A stretch of 64,000 bases of DNA from Kaustia mangrovi (GCF_015482775.1 NZ_CP058214.1:620001-684000); one strand, 5' to 3'; shown: positions 9,178 to 18,079, numbered from the stretch's first letter. Notes: generated by a model from the sequence alone, not told the origin. A program made the numbers and translations.

Positions 9178-9806
9178 CGGGTACCCTCCCGGCCGGCGGC
9201 GTCATCTGTTGCCCCCTCCTCCGCCTCGGCGAGCTCGGCGGCGATCTGCTCGTCGAGGGTCGGGCTGCCGGCAATGCGCTGCACGGCCTCGCGCGGCTCC
9301 GAGATTGCGGCCACGACCGCGCGCGCAAGCAGCAGGACGGTCGCGACGAGGAACCAGGCGAGCCCCACCGCCCACAGCGCCTGGGGGATCCACAGGGGCG
9401 TCTGGAGCGGCGTGTTGGCGAGCGACCCGCGCGAGAGCGAGCTCGACGCCACGTCGATGCCGGCGCGCGCGAGATAGACGCAGAACACCGCCAGCATGGC
9501 CAGCGCCAGGATGTCAAGCACGGTGCGGATGCGATGGCCGGCGCGCATATAGATCACGTCGATGCGGATATGCGCCTTCTCGAACAGCGCGAAGGCGAGC
9601 GACCAGCTCATGCACAGCGCCAGCACGTAGCCCGACAGCTCGAACGACGGCAGGAGCGAGGCGGCGAAGAGCCGGCGCACCAGAACCTCCGTCACGATCA
9701 TCGCCACCGCGGCAACGAGCACGAGCCCCGCCGCGCGCGCGAGAAACCGGGATATGGCGCGCACGGCGACAAGCGCGCGGTCGAGCAGGCCGGCGAGACG
9801 CGTCAC
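9174..9806 (-). CDS. TRAP transporter small permease (DctQ type)
   Basis: 210 residues with four predicted membrane helices and the DctQ segment ALFEKAHIRIDVIY. The C-terminal 45 residues are acidic (ELAEAEEGATDDAA), longer than usual for the family. It overlaps the large-permease start and follows the binding-protein gene by 72 bases. Confidence 0.88.
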   Translation of the reverse strand: MTRLAGLLDRALVAVRAISRFLARAAGLVLVAAVAMIVTEVLVRRLFAASLLPSFELSGYVLALCMSWSLAFALFEKAHIRIDVIYMRAGHRIRTVLDILALAMLAVFCVYLARAGIDVASSSLSRGSLANTPLQTPLWIPQALWAVGLAWFLVATVLLLARAVVAAISEPREAVQRIAGSPTLDEQIAAELAEAEEGATDDAAGREGTR

Positions 9807-9831
9807 GCGCGCCTCCCCGAACCGGACCGGG

Positions 9832-9866
9832 CCCGGAGCCCGCGCGCCGCCGGCGCGGACCCCGGT
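9832..9866 (-). repeat. GC-rich stem-loop between dctP and dctQ genes
   Basis: CGCGCC / GGCGCG around a three-base loop, flanked by CCGG / CCGG. It lies in the 72-base gap after the binding-protein gene, as in the tauA-tauB gap. It may stabilise the upstream mRNA end. No T-run is present. Confidence 0.4.
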
Positions 9867-9878
9867 CTGGCGAAACGG

Positions 9879-10949
9879 TCAGCCGCCATTGGCGGTGAGA
9901 CCCACGACCTTGCCGGCCGTCTCGTTCCAGCGCGTCACCCAGTCCGCCGACACGCGCTTCGCCCAGGCCGGCAGCACATCTTGCTCGAGCTTCTCGCGGG
10001 CGAAGGCATAGTCGGCGTCGGTCGGCTCGACGAGCACCATGTCGCCGGCCTCCCCGCGCGCGCACTCGCCCTTGCCCGTCAGGCAGGCGACGCCCTCCTT
10101 CGTCTCGTCGAAGGCGGCCTCCCAGACCGGTGTCTCGAGCTTTTCCTCGGCCTCCTTCAGGATGAAGTCGCGGACCGCCGGGTCGAGGCTCTCCCACTTG
10201 TCCAGATTGACCGCGGTCACGACATGGTCCCAGCCGCCGACGGGCAACGGGTAGAGATGGGTGGAAACCTCGTGCCAGCCGGAGCTGTAGCCCGACAGCG
10301 AGCCCGTGACGGCGCAGTCGATCACCTTGCGCTCCAGCGCGCCCGGCACCTCGTTGAACGCCATGGTGATGCCCTCCGCGCCGATGGCCTCCAGGAACTC
10401 CGCGGTCGTGCGGCCGCTGGCGCGGATCTTCTTGCCCTTGAGATCCTCAAGCCCCGAGATCTCGGTATTGCAGAAGACGACCTGCGCGGGATAGGGCACG
10501 ACGGAGACGAGCTTGGCGTTGAAGCGCTCCTTCAACGCATCGTCGAGCACCGGCTTGTAGGCCTTCGCCACGTCCCAGGCCTTCTGCACGTCGGGCGCGA
10601 TCATGGGCATGTCGAGCCCCTCCAGTTCCGGGGCGTCCTGCACCGTGTAGTCGGCGACCGTCGCCCCGATATCGAACACGCCCTTCTGGAGCAGGCGATA
10701 GACCTCGGCGCCGGCAAGCCCCATCTGGTCGAAAGTCGACACCTGGACCGTGATCGCGCCGCCGGAGTCATCGGGCAGCGTCTCGCCCCAGAACGGCTTT
10801 TCGAAATTCTTGAACAGGCTGAGGCTGCTCCAGCTCCCCACATAGGTGAGGTCGGTATCCTGAAGCTCCGCCGCACTCGCCGATGCTGTGGCCACAACGG
10901 CGACACCAACTGCCGCGACGGTGTATTTTAGAAATGATTTCATGGACAT
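9879..10949 (-). CDS. TRAP transporter periplasmic binding protein (DctP type)
   Basis: 356 residues with a signal peptide (MSMKSFLKYTVAAVG, cleavage near SASA-AEL). It has the DctP landmarks: GLAGAEVYRLLQKGVFDIG, the arginine-containing LKGKKIRASGRTTAEFLEAIGA that binds carboxylates, and FNEVPGALERKVID. The start follows GGAGGGAG. A cysteine pair near residue 290 (CLTGKGECARG) is less usual. It supplies substrate to the DctQM pair downstream; the conserved arginine points to a carboxylated ligand. Confidence 0.9.
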   Translation of the reverse strand: MSMKSFLKYTVAAVGVAVVATASASAAELQDTDLTYVGSWSSLSLFKNFEKPFWGETLPDDSGGAITVQVSTFDQMGLAGAEVYRLLQKGVFDIGATVADYTVQDAPELEGLDMPMIAPDVQKAWDVAKAYKPVLDDALKERFNAKLVSVVPYPAQVVFCNTEISGLEDLKGKKIRASGRTTAEFLEAIGAEGITMAFNEVPGALERKVIDCAVTGSLSGYSSGWHEVSTHLYPLPVGGWDHVVTAVNLDKWESLDPAVRDFILKEAEEKLETPVWEAAFDETKEGVACLTGKGECARGEAGDMVLVEPTDADYAFAREKLEQDVLPAWAKRVSADWVTRWNETAGKVVGLTANGG

Positions 10950-10989
10950 ATCGGAACTCCCTCCATCCGCGTGTCAATCGGATTTTCTT

Positions 10990-11793
10990 CTAAAGTAACG
11001 CGATATCCTCATTGCGGATATCGGTGACCAGCATGTGCCCCGGATCGTGCACGATCGCGAAGGCGAGCCCGGCCCGCTCCAATGCGGCCTGCGGCGTCAC
11101 CCCGCACGCCCAGAAGACCGGAACCTCGTCGTCCTCGACGGGCACCGCATCGCCGAAATCCGGTCGGGCCAGATCGGCGATGCCGATGGCCTGCGGCGCG
11201 CCGAGATGCACCGGCGCGCCATGCGCCATCGGATAGCGCGTCGAGATCTGCACCGCGCGCACCGCATCGCCGCCCCGAAACGGCCGCATGGACACGACCA
11301 GCGGACCTCCGAAGGGCCCCGACGGCACCGTCTTGATGGAGGTCCGGTACATGGCGACGTTACGGTCGAGGGCGGAATGCTTCAGCCTCAGCCCGTAATC
11401 GACGAGAGCATGCTCGAAGGAAAACGAGCAGCCGAGCGCGAAGGTCACGAGGTCGTCGCGCCAGATGGCGGAGACATCCTCGACCGTCTCGCCGAACGCG
11501 CCGTCGCGAAAGACGCGGTAACGCGGCACATCGGTGCGGATGTCGATCCCCTCGCCGACCGCCGGCAATGCCGGGTCGCCCGGCTCTCCGACGCCGAGCA
11601 GCGGGCACGGTTTCGGATTGAGCTGGCAGAAGCGCAGGAAATCCAGGGCGAAGCGCTCCGGCACGATCACAAGATTGGCCTGCACGAAGCCCGCCGCCAT
11701 GCCCGTGGTCGGCCCGGCAAACCCGCCTGAGCGGATATGTGCGCGCGCCTCTCGCCCGGTCAGGCCGCGCAGATTGTCCCCACTCCCGTTCAC
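10990..11793 (-). CDS. DUF1445 putative hydro-lyase (D-glutamate cyclase-like)
   Basis: 267 residues from a GTG at 11793 with GGAG 9 bases upstream. Segments [59 protein letters not shown]-like and [15 protein letters not shown] are typical of the DUF1445 family annotated as putative hydro-lyases. The human mitochondrial homologue acts as D-glutamate cyclase. First gene of the unit DUF1445-dctP-dctQ-dctM-DUF2848, behind a LysR gene; it may catabolise the imported compound. Confidence 0.85.
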   Translation of the reverse strand: MNGSGDNLRGLTGREARAHIRSGGFAGPTTGMAAGFVQANLVIVPERFALDFLRFCQLNPKPCPLLGVGEPGDPALPAVGEGIDIRTDVPRYRVFRDGAFGETVEDVSAIWRDDLVTFALGCSFSFEHALVDYGLRLKHSALDRNVAMYRTSIKTVPSGPFGGPLVVSMRPFRGGDAVRAVQISTRYPMAHGAPVHLGAPQAIGIADLARPDFGDAVPVEDDEVPVFWACGVTPQAALERAGLAFAIVHDPGHMLVTDIRNEDIALL

Positions 11794-11858
11794 CGATGTC
11801 GCTCCACCATGCCAAACGCAATCGCGACATCATTCCATCCGGGCGGGACAACCGTCCA

Positions 11859-11897
11859 ATCTATAGTTTGGATCGAATCCGATAGACGAAATCTATC
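11859..11897 (-). promoter_or_regulatory. Possible LysR operator between the regulator and the DUF1445 unit
   Basis: This short stretch packs three dyads: TCTATAG, GGATCGAATCC (GGAT/ATCC) and GATAGA-CGAAA-TCTATC, the last overlapping the lysR stop. Clustered dyads upstream of a target operon are what a LysR tetramer needs. No footprint is implied. Confidence 0.4.
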
Positions 11898-12786
11898 ACT
11901 CCGCCTGCCACTGCCCGGCGATCTCCTGGGCCAGTCGCGTGACGGCGAGGGCCAGCGGCGCGCTTTCCTTCAACTGATAGGACACGGTGAAGGAGAGCGG
12001 CGCGAGCGCGGCATCGGTATCGACCACATGGAGCTCCCCGCGCCTCAGCTCCTCGCGCACGATCTCCAGCGGAATGGCGCCGATGCCGAGCCCGACCTTC
12101 GCCATCTGCACGATGGTGGAAAGCGACGAGCAGCCATGGATGCAGGTGCGCCCGCCTCCCGCATGGGCGAACATGCTCTCGATGGCGATATGGGGCTTGG
12201 TCAGGCGCGGATAGGTGATGATCGGGTAACGCGCGAGATCGGCGACCGAGAGCCGTCCGCGCGGAAGCGCGAGCGCCGGGCTCGCCACCCAGCTCAGCGG
12301 ATAGGTGCACAACTCCGCATTCTCGATCTCCGGCTGGCTCACCGGCCCCATGAGGAAGGCGATATCGATATCGTGCGCCACGAGCTTGTCGCGCAGATTG
12401 ATGGTCGTATCCACGTCGAGCTCGAGCGACACGGCCGGATAGGCATGGTGAAGGCGCTCCAGGAGCACCGGAAGCCATGTGTGGACGATGGTCTCCGCGA
12501 CGCCGAGCCGGATGGTGCCGTGCACGATCTCCGGATTGCCGACCGCTTCCAGCATCTCGCCCCGCAAGGCGAGCAGCCGCTCCGCATAGTCGAGCAGCTC
12601 GCGCCCCTTCGGCGTCAGCGCGATGCGCCGCCCGCCACGCTCAAAGAGCTGGACGCCGAACTCCTCCTCCAGATTCGAGATCCGCGCGGAGACGGAGGGT
12701 TGCGTGGTGTTGAGATGTCGCGCGGCGGCCCTGAAGCTGCCGAGCCGCGCAATCCACAGGAAGGTCTCCAGGCCGCGGAATTCCAT
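11896..12786 (-). CDS. LysR-family transcriptional regulator
   Basis: 296 residues. Residues 1-60 are the LysR helix-turn-helix (FLWIARLGSFRAAARHLNTTQPSVSARISNLE); the rest is the periplasmic-binding-like effector domain (GTIRLGVAETIVHTWLP, LGIGAIPLEIV). It lies 102 bases upstream of, and in the same direction as, the DUF1445/TRAP/DUF2848 genes, and is their most likely regulator. The ligand is unknown. Confidence 0.9.
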   Translation of the reverse strand: MEFRGLETFLWIARLGSFRAAARHLNTTQPSVSARISNLEEEFGVQLFERGGRRIALTPKGRELLDYAERLLALRGEMLEAVGNPEIVHGTIRLGVAETIVHTWLPVLLERLHHAYPAVSLELDVDTTINLRDKLVAHDIDIAFLMGPVSQPEIENAELCTYPLSWVASPALALPRGRLSVADLARYPIITYPRLTKPHIAIESMFAHAGGGRTCIHGCSSLSTIVQMAKVGLGIGAIPLEIVREELRRGELHVVDTDAALAPLSFTVSYQLKESAPLALAVTRLAQEIAGQWQAE

Positions 12787-12815
12787 GGTTGTCCGTTTTC
12801 CCGGCGAGGCTCCGC

Positions 12816-13322
12816 CTACTGGAATATCCGGTGGCGAACCCTGTCGCCCGGCTCAAGGCCGATACGCTCCGCCGTGCCGGCACGCACCTCCAGAACCGCG
12901 CTCACCGGCCCGCCGGAGGGGATGATCCGCTCCGAGAACGGCGTCGTGTTCTCCGCGATGCGGTGCACCGTGCCGTCGGGCTTGATGAACACCATGTCGA
13001 GCGGGATATAGGTGTTGCGCATCCACATCATGACTTCGCGCTCGACGCCGAAATCGAACAGCATGCCCGCCGTCTCGCCGAGCTCTCGGCGGAACATCAG
13101 GCCCTTCGCCTGCTGCTCGGACGTCCGCGCGATCTCCGCCTCGAACGCGAACCGGCCCTGCGCGGTCTCCACCGTGACGGTCTCGACCGTCATGGCCTCC
13201 GGCCCCTCGCCCGCATGCGCGCGCTGCGCATTGGCGAGGACAGCCGTCACGACGAGAAGCGCGGCGAGAATGGCGTATAGTGTGCCGTCCGCCCTGTCGG
13301 GCCGATCACTGCGAGGCGGCAT
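12816..13322 (-). CDS. DUF192 family secreted protein
   Basis: 168 residues with one N-terminal hydrophobic segment ([15 protein letters not shown], signal peptide or anchor) followed by a DUF192 domain: [35 protein letters not shown] and [21 protein letters not shown]192 proteins are small secreted beta-barrels of unknown function. The ATG overlaps the end of the cold-shock gene by 17 bases, so the two are probably co-transcribed, as is common in this order. Confidence 0.88.
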   Translation of the reverse strand: MPPRSDRPDRADGTLYAILAALLVVTAVLANAQRAHAGEGPEAMTVETVTVETAQGRFAFEAEIARTSEQQAKGLMFRRELGETAGMLFDFGVEREVMMWMRNTYIPLDMVFIKPDGTVHRIAENTTPFSERIIPSGGPVSAVLEVRAGTAERIGLEPGDRVRHRIFQ

Positions 13323-13845
13323 CGTCGTCGGCCGGCTGGTGGCTCACCTCCGCCACCATGAGCCCCTTCGGCCCCTGTCCATAGCGCACATAGACCGTCT
13401 GGCCGGGCTCCAGCTCCTCGATCTCGAACCGCCGCAGGGTTTCCATATGGATGAAGATGTCCGGCGTGCCGTCGCCGCGGGTCACGAAGCCGTAGCCGCG
13501 CGTGCGGTTGAACCACTTGACCTGGACCTGTTCCCAGTCGCTCGTCGGCGTCACCACCACATGGGTGCGCGCGGGCTTGGGCGCGGGGTCGACAGCGGTC
13601 GAGGTATCGATGGCCAGCACGCGCAGCGCCTGCAGTCCCTTCTGGCGCCGCACGACATCGCAGACCACGCGCGTCCCCTCGCGTACCGGACCGTATCCGT
13701 CGCGCTTCAGGCAACTGAGATGCAGCAGCACATCCGCCAGCCCGTTATCGGGAATGATGAAGCCGTAGCCGCGCTCGGCATCGAACCACTTCACGAATCC
13801 CGAGATCTGCGTAATCTCGACGGCTGCCTCGGAGCCGGTACTCAT
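13306..13845 (-). CDS. Cold-shock protein with two cold-shock domains
   Basis: 179 residues from the ATG at 13845; a GTG at 13866 would add seven residues. Two cold-shock domains: residues 13-80 ([20 protein letters not shown]) and 105-170 ([31 protein letters not shown]). The first domain has lost part of RNP2 (DVLLHLSCL for the usual DIFVHxS). It should bind single-stranded RNA or DNA as an RNA chaperone. Double-domain forms are usual in Rhizobiales. A strong stem-loop lies about 160 bases upstream. Confidence 0.92.
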   Translation of the reverse strand: MSTGSEAAVEITQISGFVKWFDAERGYGFIIPDNGLADVLLHLSCLKRDGYGPVREGTRVVCDVVRRQKGLQALRVLAIDTSTAVDPAPKPARTHVVVTPTSDWEQVQVKWFNRTRGYGFVTRGDGTPDIFIHMETLRRFEIEELEPGQTVYVRYGQGPKGLMVAEVSHQPADDDAASQ

Positions 13846-13865
13846 TGTGCGCTCAACTCGATCCA

Positions 13866-14249
13866 CTTGGCGCGCCCCCTCGCCGCCTCCACACGCCTCC
13901 CGGGGCCCGGGCCAATCCCCGTCAGCATCCGGACCGCGGGTAGGAACCCGTTAACCATAGTTTGAAGCATGAGGCCGCCGGTTGTACAGACCCGCACAAC
14001 GATCTGTGTGGAAAAGGCCCGTTTCACGGGACCTCCACACAGAGGGCCACCCGCCGCGTTCAAACCCGACATCGGGACTCATTGCCGATTCGCGCGGGCG
14101 CGCCTAGGGCAAGCTGCGAGAACACGCGCTCGCAGGGCTCGGCGTCACTCAGTCGCTGAAACGGCACCGGCCCGCTCCCCCACCCGGCCACCCACGGCAG
14201 CATGATCTGATGGGGGCCGGGCGGAGGAGCGAGCCGGATCGCACGACAC
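13866..14249. other. Gene-free stretch upstream of the cold-shock gene
   Basis: About 380 bases without a credible gene. It holds a strong dyad (14004-14042), a smaller GTTGT/ACAAC dyad (13981-14000) and TTAA-N7-TTGA at 13951-13965, which is close to the CtrA-type TTAA-N7-TTAA site. This should contain the promoter and long leader of the cold-shock gene. Nothing else is recognised. Confidence 0.4.
14004..14042 (-). repeat. Stem-loop in the probable cold-shock mRNA leader
   Basis: CTGTGTGGA / TCCACACAG (9 bp perfect) encloses an inner CCCG-TTTCA-CGGG hairpin. It has no T-run on either strand. It lies about 160-200 bases before the cold-shock start codon, so it may be part of a structured 5' leader. 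Confidence 0.5.
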
Positions 14250-15008
14250 TCAGACCGCCGAGAGCGCCCCCAGCGGTTCCAGGACGTCGCCGATCTCGCC
14301 GGCGATCACGAGGTCCGCATAGGCGTCGAGATCGGTCGGCTCGCGGTTGACGATCACCAGCCGCGCCCCGTTGCGCTTGGCCAGGAGCGGAAAGCCGGCC
14401 GCCGGATAGACGACTAGAGACGAGCCGATGGCGAGGAACAGGTCGCAATCGAGCGTGGCCGCTTCCGCGCGCCACATCTCATGCTCGGGCATGGACTGGC
14501 CGAAGGACACCGTCGCCGACTTCACCATCCCGCCACAGGCGGGGCAGTCCGGCGGCTCGCCCGTTGACTCGAACTCCTCGCGAACCCAGATGAGCTCGTG
14601 ACGCGCACTGCAATCGAGGCATCTGGCATAGGTGCCGTTGCCGTGCAGCTCCACGACATGCGATGCGGGGACACCGGAGTCCTGATGCAGATTGTCGATA
14701 TTCTGCGTGATGACCGTGGTCATCTTGCCGATCTGGACGAGATGGGCGAGCGCGTCGTGGCCACGGTTCGGACGGACCCCGGCGGTGGCGTCGTCGATGG
14801 CGAACTTCCGGCGCCAGGCTTCCTTGCGCATCTCCGCGGAGGAGACGAAATCGCCGAACTCGATGGGCGTGTTGGTCGCCCACAGCCCTCCCGGCGAGCG
14901 AAAATCGGGAATGCCGCTCTCCGTGGAGATGCCGGCGCCGGTGAAGGCGACCACGCGCCGGGCGGCGATGACCATGTCGAGAAGCCTGTTTGCCTTGTCC
15001 TCCGGCAC
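14250..15008 (-). CDS. cobB: NAD-dependent protein deacylase of the Sir2 family
   Basis: 252 residues from a GTG at 15008 behind GGAGG; the open frame runs further up but has no ribosome site. Sirtuin motifs are complete: GAGISTESGIPDFRSPGGLW, TQNIDNLHQDSG, catalytic histidine in ELHGNGTYA, two zinc cysteine pairs (CLDC, CPAC), GSSLVVYPAAG and VNREPTDLD. It removes acyl groups from lysines using NAD. It is divergent from gloA. Confidence 0.9.
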   Translation of the reverse strand: MPEDKANRLLDMVIAARRVVAFTGAGISTESGIPDFRSPGGLWATNTPIEFGDFVSSAEMRKEAWRRKFAIDDATAGVRPNRGHDALAHLVQIGKMTTVITQNIDNLHQDSGVPASHVVELHGNGTYARCLDCSARHELIWVREEFESTGEPPDCPACGGMVKSATVSFGQSMPEHEMWRAEAATLDCDLFLAIGSSLVVYPAAGFPLLAKRNGARLVIVNREPTDLDAYADLVIAGEIGDVLEPLGALSAV

Positions 15009-15113
15009 CGGTCCGCCTCCAACGCTTCCGTCCCGCGGGATAGACGAGTCTCGCGATCCCGCTAAAGTTCCACATCTGAATCGGTAAAGCCTCAAACGCG
15101 GAGAGACAAGCCA

Positions 15114-15533
15114 ATGAAGTATCTTCACACCATGGTGCGCATTTCCGATATCGACGAGTCGCTCGACTTCTACTGCAACAAGCTCGGCCTCGTCGAAACC
15201 CGGCGCAAGGAGGTTCCGGAGGGCCGGTTCACCCTGATCTTCCTCGCCGCGCCCGAGGATGACGGGCCGGAAGTCGAGCTGACCTACAACTGGGACCCGG
15301 AGGAGTATGGCGAGGGCCGCAATTTCGGTCACCTCGCCTTCGCCGTGGAGGACATCTACGAGACCTGCCAGAAGCTCATGGATGGCGGCGTCACCATCAA
15401 CCGCCCGCCGCGCGACGGGCATATGGCCTTCGTGCGCTCGCCCGACAACATCTCCATAGAGCTTCTCCAGAAGGGCGATGCCCTGCCCGCGCAGGAGCCC
15501 TGGGCCTCCATGGGCAACACCGGACACTGGTAG
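15114..15533 (+). CDS. gloA: Lactoylglutathione lyase (glyoxalase I)
   Basis: 139 residues. The four expected metal ligands are present: His5, Glu55 (EVELTYN), His73 (GHLAFAV) and Glu116 (SIELLQ), spaced as in the nickel-type E. coli enzyme. It converts the methylglyoxal-glutathione hemithioacetal to S-lactoylglutathione. The start follows GGAGAGA. It is transcribed alone toward a structured convergent intergenic region. Confidence 0.95.
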   Translation: MKYLHTMVRISDIDESLDFYCNKLGLVETRRKEVPEGRFTLIFLAAPEDDGPEVELTYNWDPEEYGEGRNFGHLAFAVEDIYETCQKLMDGGVTINRPPRDGHMAFVRSPDNISIELLQKGDALPAQEPWASMGNTGHW

Positions 15534-15607
15534 GTTGTGGAAACTGTCCCCTTACGCTGCACCGCACGATTACTTAAAGGCGCAAGCGTGATATTCTCAA
15601 CTTACCT

Positions 15608-15644
15608 GCGACGTTCGATCCGCGGTTCGAAACCTGAACGTCGC
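15608..15644. repeat. Inverted repeat 1 of a tandem pair (gloA/fadL gap)
   Basis: GCGACGTTC / GAACGTCGC, perfect 9-bp arms with a 19-base loop. It lies between two convergent genes. It lacks a T-run and is followed at once by a second, larger stem-loop. Confidence 0.55.
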
Positions 15645-15645
15645 A

Positions 15646-15714
15646 CGTAACGCGGCAGGGGCCGTATCCGGGATCTCCCTCCAATCCGGATGCAACACGG
15701 CTCCTGCCGCTACG
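15646..15714. repeat. Inverted repeat 2 of a tandem pair (gloA/fadL gap)
   Basis: Arms GCGGCAGGGGCCGT (15652-15665) and ACGGCTCCTGCCGC (15697-15710) pair over 14 bp with one G-U. They are extended outside by CGTA/TACG and inside by ATCCGG/CCGGAT. This long hairpin could be a two-way terminator without T-runs, a REP-like element or a structured RNA. Confidence 0.55.
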
Positions 15715-15747
15715 TTTGCAGGCGACCGCCCGTCACAGAGGACGGCC

Positions 15748-17028
15748 CTACCAGCTCACCCGCCCGGACAGCGAGACGATGTCGATATCCTGCTCGAACT
15801 CCGCGTGGAGCGGGGTCGGTTCCTCCAGCGCGACCTTGCCGTCCTCCACGAACAGATGGCTGTAGGCCACGCTGAAGGACAGCCGCTCGCTGAAGGCGTA
15901 GCTCGCGCCGACGCTCACCCAGTAGCGGTTATTGTCGGGAACGCGCGGCGTCCTGGTCGATGTGGGGACGCCGGAGTCCTCGTACGCCACGCCGGCGCGC
16001 AGCGTGAGTGCGGGGCTCCAGCGATATTCGCCTCCCAGCGAGAAGAACCACGAATCGTTCCAGTGCTCCGGCGTCACGCTCTCCCCGCCGATGGGTGCGA
16101 GCCCCTTCTCGCTGTTCACGGTCAGGGTCTTGAAGCGGCTCCAGTTCGCCCATTCGACGCCGAGCAGCAGCGTCGCCCGTTCCGTGATCTCCTGGCGGAT
16201 ACCGAGCGTCACCGTCTCCGGCAGATCGAGCGGGGCCGTCGCGTCGCCGCTCGACAGGGTCGCGCCGCCCTGCTCGACCTTCGCCCGCCCCTCGAGCTCG
16301 TGCTCGATCATGGACCGGAAGCCCAGGCCGATCCGCGTCGTCGCGGTCGGCTGCCACATGAGACCCGCAGTGAAGCCGACACCCCAGTCGTCGCCCTTCA
16401 CGCGCACATCGAGCCCCTCAGGTACGACCGGGGCGACTGCGAAGGGAAAATGCGAGGTCAGCGTCGCATCGACATAGTTGACCTGGACGCCGGCGGCCAC
16501 GGACAGCTCGTCGGAGAGCTTCAGGCCGATCATCGGACTGATATTGTAGGTCGTCACCTGCGACTTCACCCCATGGGGCGCGCCCACCCAGTCTTCGTTC
16601 GCCTTGGTGGAAAGGCCGAAGGGTGCGTTCACCGACAGGCCGAGATAGAGCCTGTCGTTCACCTGGACGCTCGCATAGGTCGCCGGCACGAATTCGAGCG
16701 AGCCGACATCTCCGCTATCGCCGCTCACCCCCGGGGGCAGAAGCGCGCCCGCAGGCGACAGGCTGCCATCGTCGGCGCGCGAGTAAGGCACGATCAGCGC
16801 CGCATCGGCCTCGAACTGCCAGCCGTCATGCAGCGTGATCGTTGCTGGATTGAAGAAGATGGACGAGAGGTCCGCACCGCCCGCGCCGATTCCGGCGAAG
16901 GCCGCCCCCTGCCCTTCTGCGGATTGTTCGCGGATCGCGAAACCCGCCGCCTGGGCGGACCCCTGTCCGGCAATCAGGACGAACGCCGACACGCCCGAAA
17001 GAAGAGCGGCCGCAAATACCCTGCTCAT
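15748..17028 (-). CDS. FadL/OmpP1/TodX-type outer-membrane hydrophobic-compound transporter
   Basis: 426 residues from the second ATG (17028), which is 8 bases from GGGGGA; an ATG at 17034 overlaps that site. Signal peptide, then the FadL plug region (GFAIREQSAEGQGAAFAG, SSIFFNPATITL with the NPA turn) and a 14-strand-type barrel ending in LSGRVSW. FadL proteins take up long-chain fatty acids or aromatic hydrocarbons by lateral diffusion. It stands alone; its substrate is not visible. Confidence 0.9.
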   Translation of the reverse strand: MSRVFAAALLSGVSAFVLIAGQGSAQAAGFAIREQSAEGQGAAFAGIGAGGADLSSIFFNPATITLHDGWQFEADAALIVPYSRADDGSLSPAGALLPPGVSGDSGDVGSLEFVPATYASVQVNDRLYLGLSVNAPFGLSTKANEDWVGAPHGVKSQVTTYNISPMIGLKLSDELSVAAGVQVNYVDATLTSHFPFAVAPVVPEGLDVRVKGDDWGVGFTAGLMWQPTATTRIGLGFRSMIEHELEGRAKVEQGGATLSSGDATAPLDLPETVTLGIRQEITERATLLLGVEWANWSRFKTLTVNSEKGLAPIGGESVTPEHWNDSWFFSLGGEYRWSPALTLRAGVAYEDSGVPTSTRTPRVPDNNRYWVSVGASYAFSERLSFSVAYSHLFVEDGKVALEEPTPLHAEFEQDIDIVSLSGRVSW

Positions 17029-17134
17029 GGTCATTTCCCCCGGTTTGCTTTGCTTATTCTCTACAATTACACGCCATCATGCCGACCGTCGAAAACCGAC
17101 AAGACTGAGAAATCCACATCTCTTTGCGACGTGC

Positions 17135-17962
17135 TCATCTGGCCTGCCTGGGCACCATCCGGCACCGCGTGACGCTCTTGAAGAATGGCGGCGTGACACT
17201 GGCCACCTTACGCGTAGTACAGACCTTCAGCATACACCCTTTCTCCAGCGCCGCGTTCCGCGCCGCCGTCTCGCGGCCCGCCATGTCCGGCCTCGCCGCC
17301 ATGCACCAGTCGAAATGGCTGAAGAAATCGCCACTCCAGCGCTTGCCGGAGAACGCGCAGCCGCGCGCGCCGTTCTCCTTCTGTTGGCCGACCGCCGTGG
17401 CGGCATAGCGTGCGCAGGCATCGCGCCTGGCTTGATCGGCGGCGGCGCGCCGGGCGGCAAGGCAGCCCGCAAGCTGGTTGCGCCGTGCGGCTGTTTCCCC
17501 GTCGCGGGCGGAGGTCGGAGCCGTGAGGCACCACTCGAAATGGCGGGCATAGTCGCTGGACCAGCGGCCACCCGAAATGCCGCAACGCGCGCCCTCGGCG
17601 GCAGCCCGGTCGGCGACGGCCTGCCGGGCATAGTCCTGACAGGCCCGCTGTTCGCGGACCGCCCGGTTGGCGCATTGCGCGAGCGCTTCCTGACGGGCGC
17701 GGTCCTCGCGAACCAGGTCGGCCATGGTGGTTCCCGGAGCCGCACACCAGTCGGCATGGGCCCGGAAGGCGTTGCTCCACCGTCCGCCGGTAAACCCGCA
17801 GTTCTGGGCGAGGTTCTGCCCGTTCTGGGCAATAGCGGCCCCGGCATAGGCATCGCAGTTGAGATTGGCCTCGGCGAGCGCCGGCGGCGGGCCGGATGCC
17901 GCCAGCGACAAACCGGCCGCAACAATGACAGTCAAGAGTATCGGAGAGCGTGAACGGGCCAT
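17135..17962 (-). CDS. Secreted protein with three cysteine-rich repeats, unknown family
   Basis: 275 residues with a signal peptide (cleavage near ALA-EA, residue 30). The mature part has three repeats of 70-76 residues. Each has C-x2-YA, then C-(G/A)-(F/I)-x-G-x-RWS, then H-(x)-(E/D)-WC, then a fourth Cys. Cysteines fall at 36/55/73/97, 108/127/145/167 and 183/202/220/243, so four per repeat in register, consistent with two disulfides in each unit in the periplasm or outside. The last 25 residues are basic and differ. I do not recognise a characterised family. Confidence 0.7.
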   Translation of the reverse strand: MARSRSPILLTVIVAAGLSLAASGPPPALAEANLNCDAYAGAAIAQNGQNLAQNCGFTGGRWSNAFRAHADWCAAPGTTMADLVREDRARQEALAQCANRAVREQRACQDYARQAVADRAAAEGARCGISGGRWSSDYARHFEWCLTAPTSARDGETAARRNQLAGCLAARRAAADQARRDACARYAATAVGQQKENGARGCAFSGKRWSGDFFSHFDWCMAARPDMAGRETAARNAALEKGCMLKVCTTRKVASVTPPFFKSVTRCRMVPRQAR

Positions 17963-18079
17963 GGGCTCTGTGTCCGTTTCTGGCGCGCGTCGCCCCTGCC
18001 CGGTCAGAGGCGACCGTCCGCAGCCGGTTACCCCCGAATTCCGCCGCGCTCACGCAAGGAGGCGTCAGCGGATCCCGCA

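Noticed and set aside
13951-13965. CtrA-like TTAA-N7-TTGA upstream of the cold-shock gene
   Set aside because: One mismatch in a short motif that occurs often; no further sign of cell-cycle control. Mentioned but not called as a site.
15608-15660. GGTTCGAAACC in the gloA/fadL gap, looking like a tRNA T-arm
   Set aside because: The stem around it does not form five pairs and there is no anticodon arm or acceptor stem; it lies within the loop of an inverted repeat.
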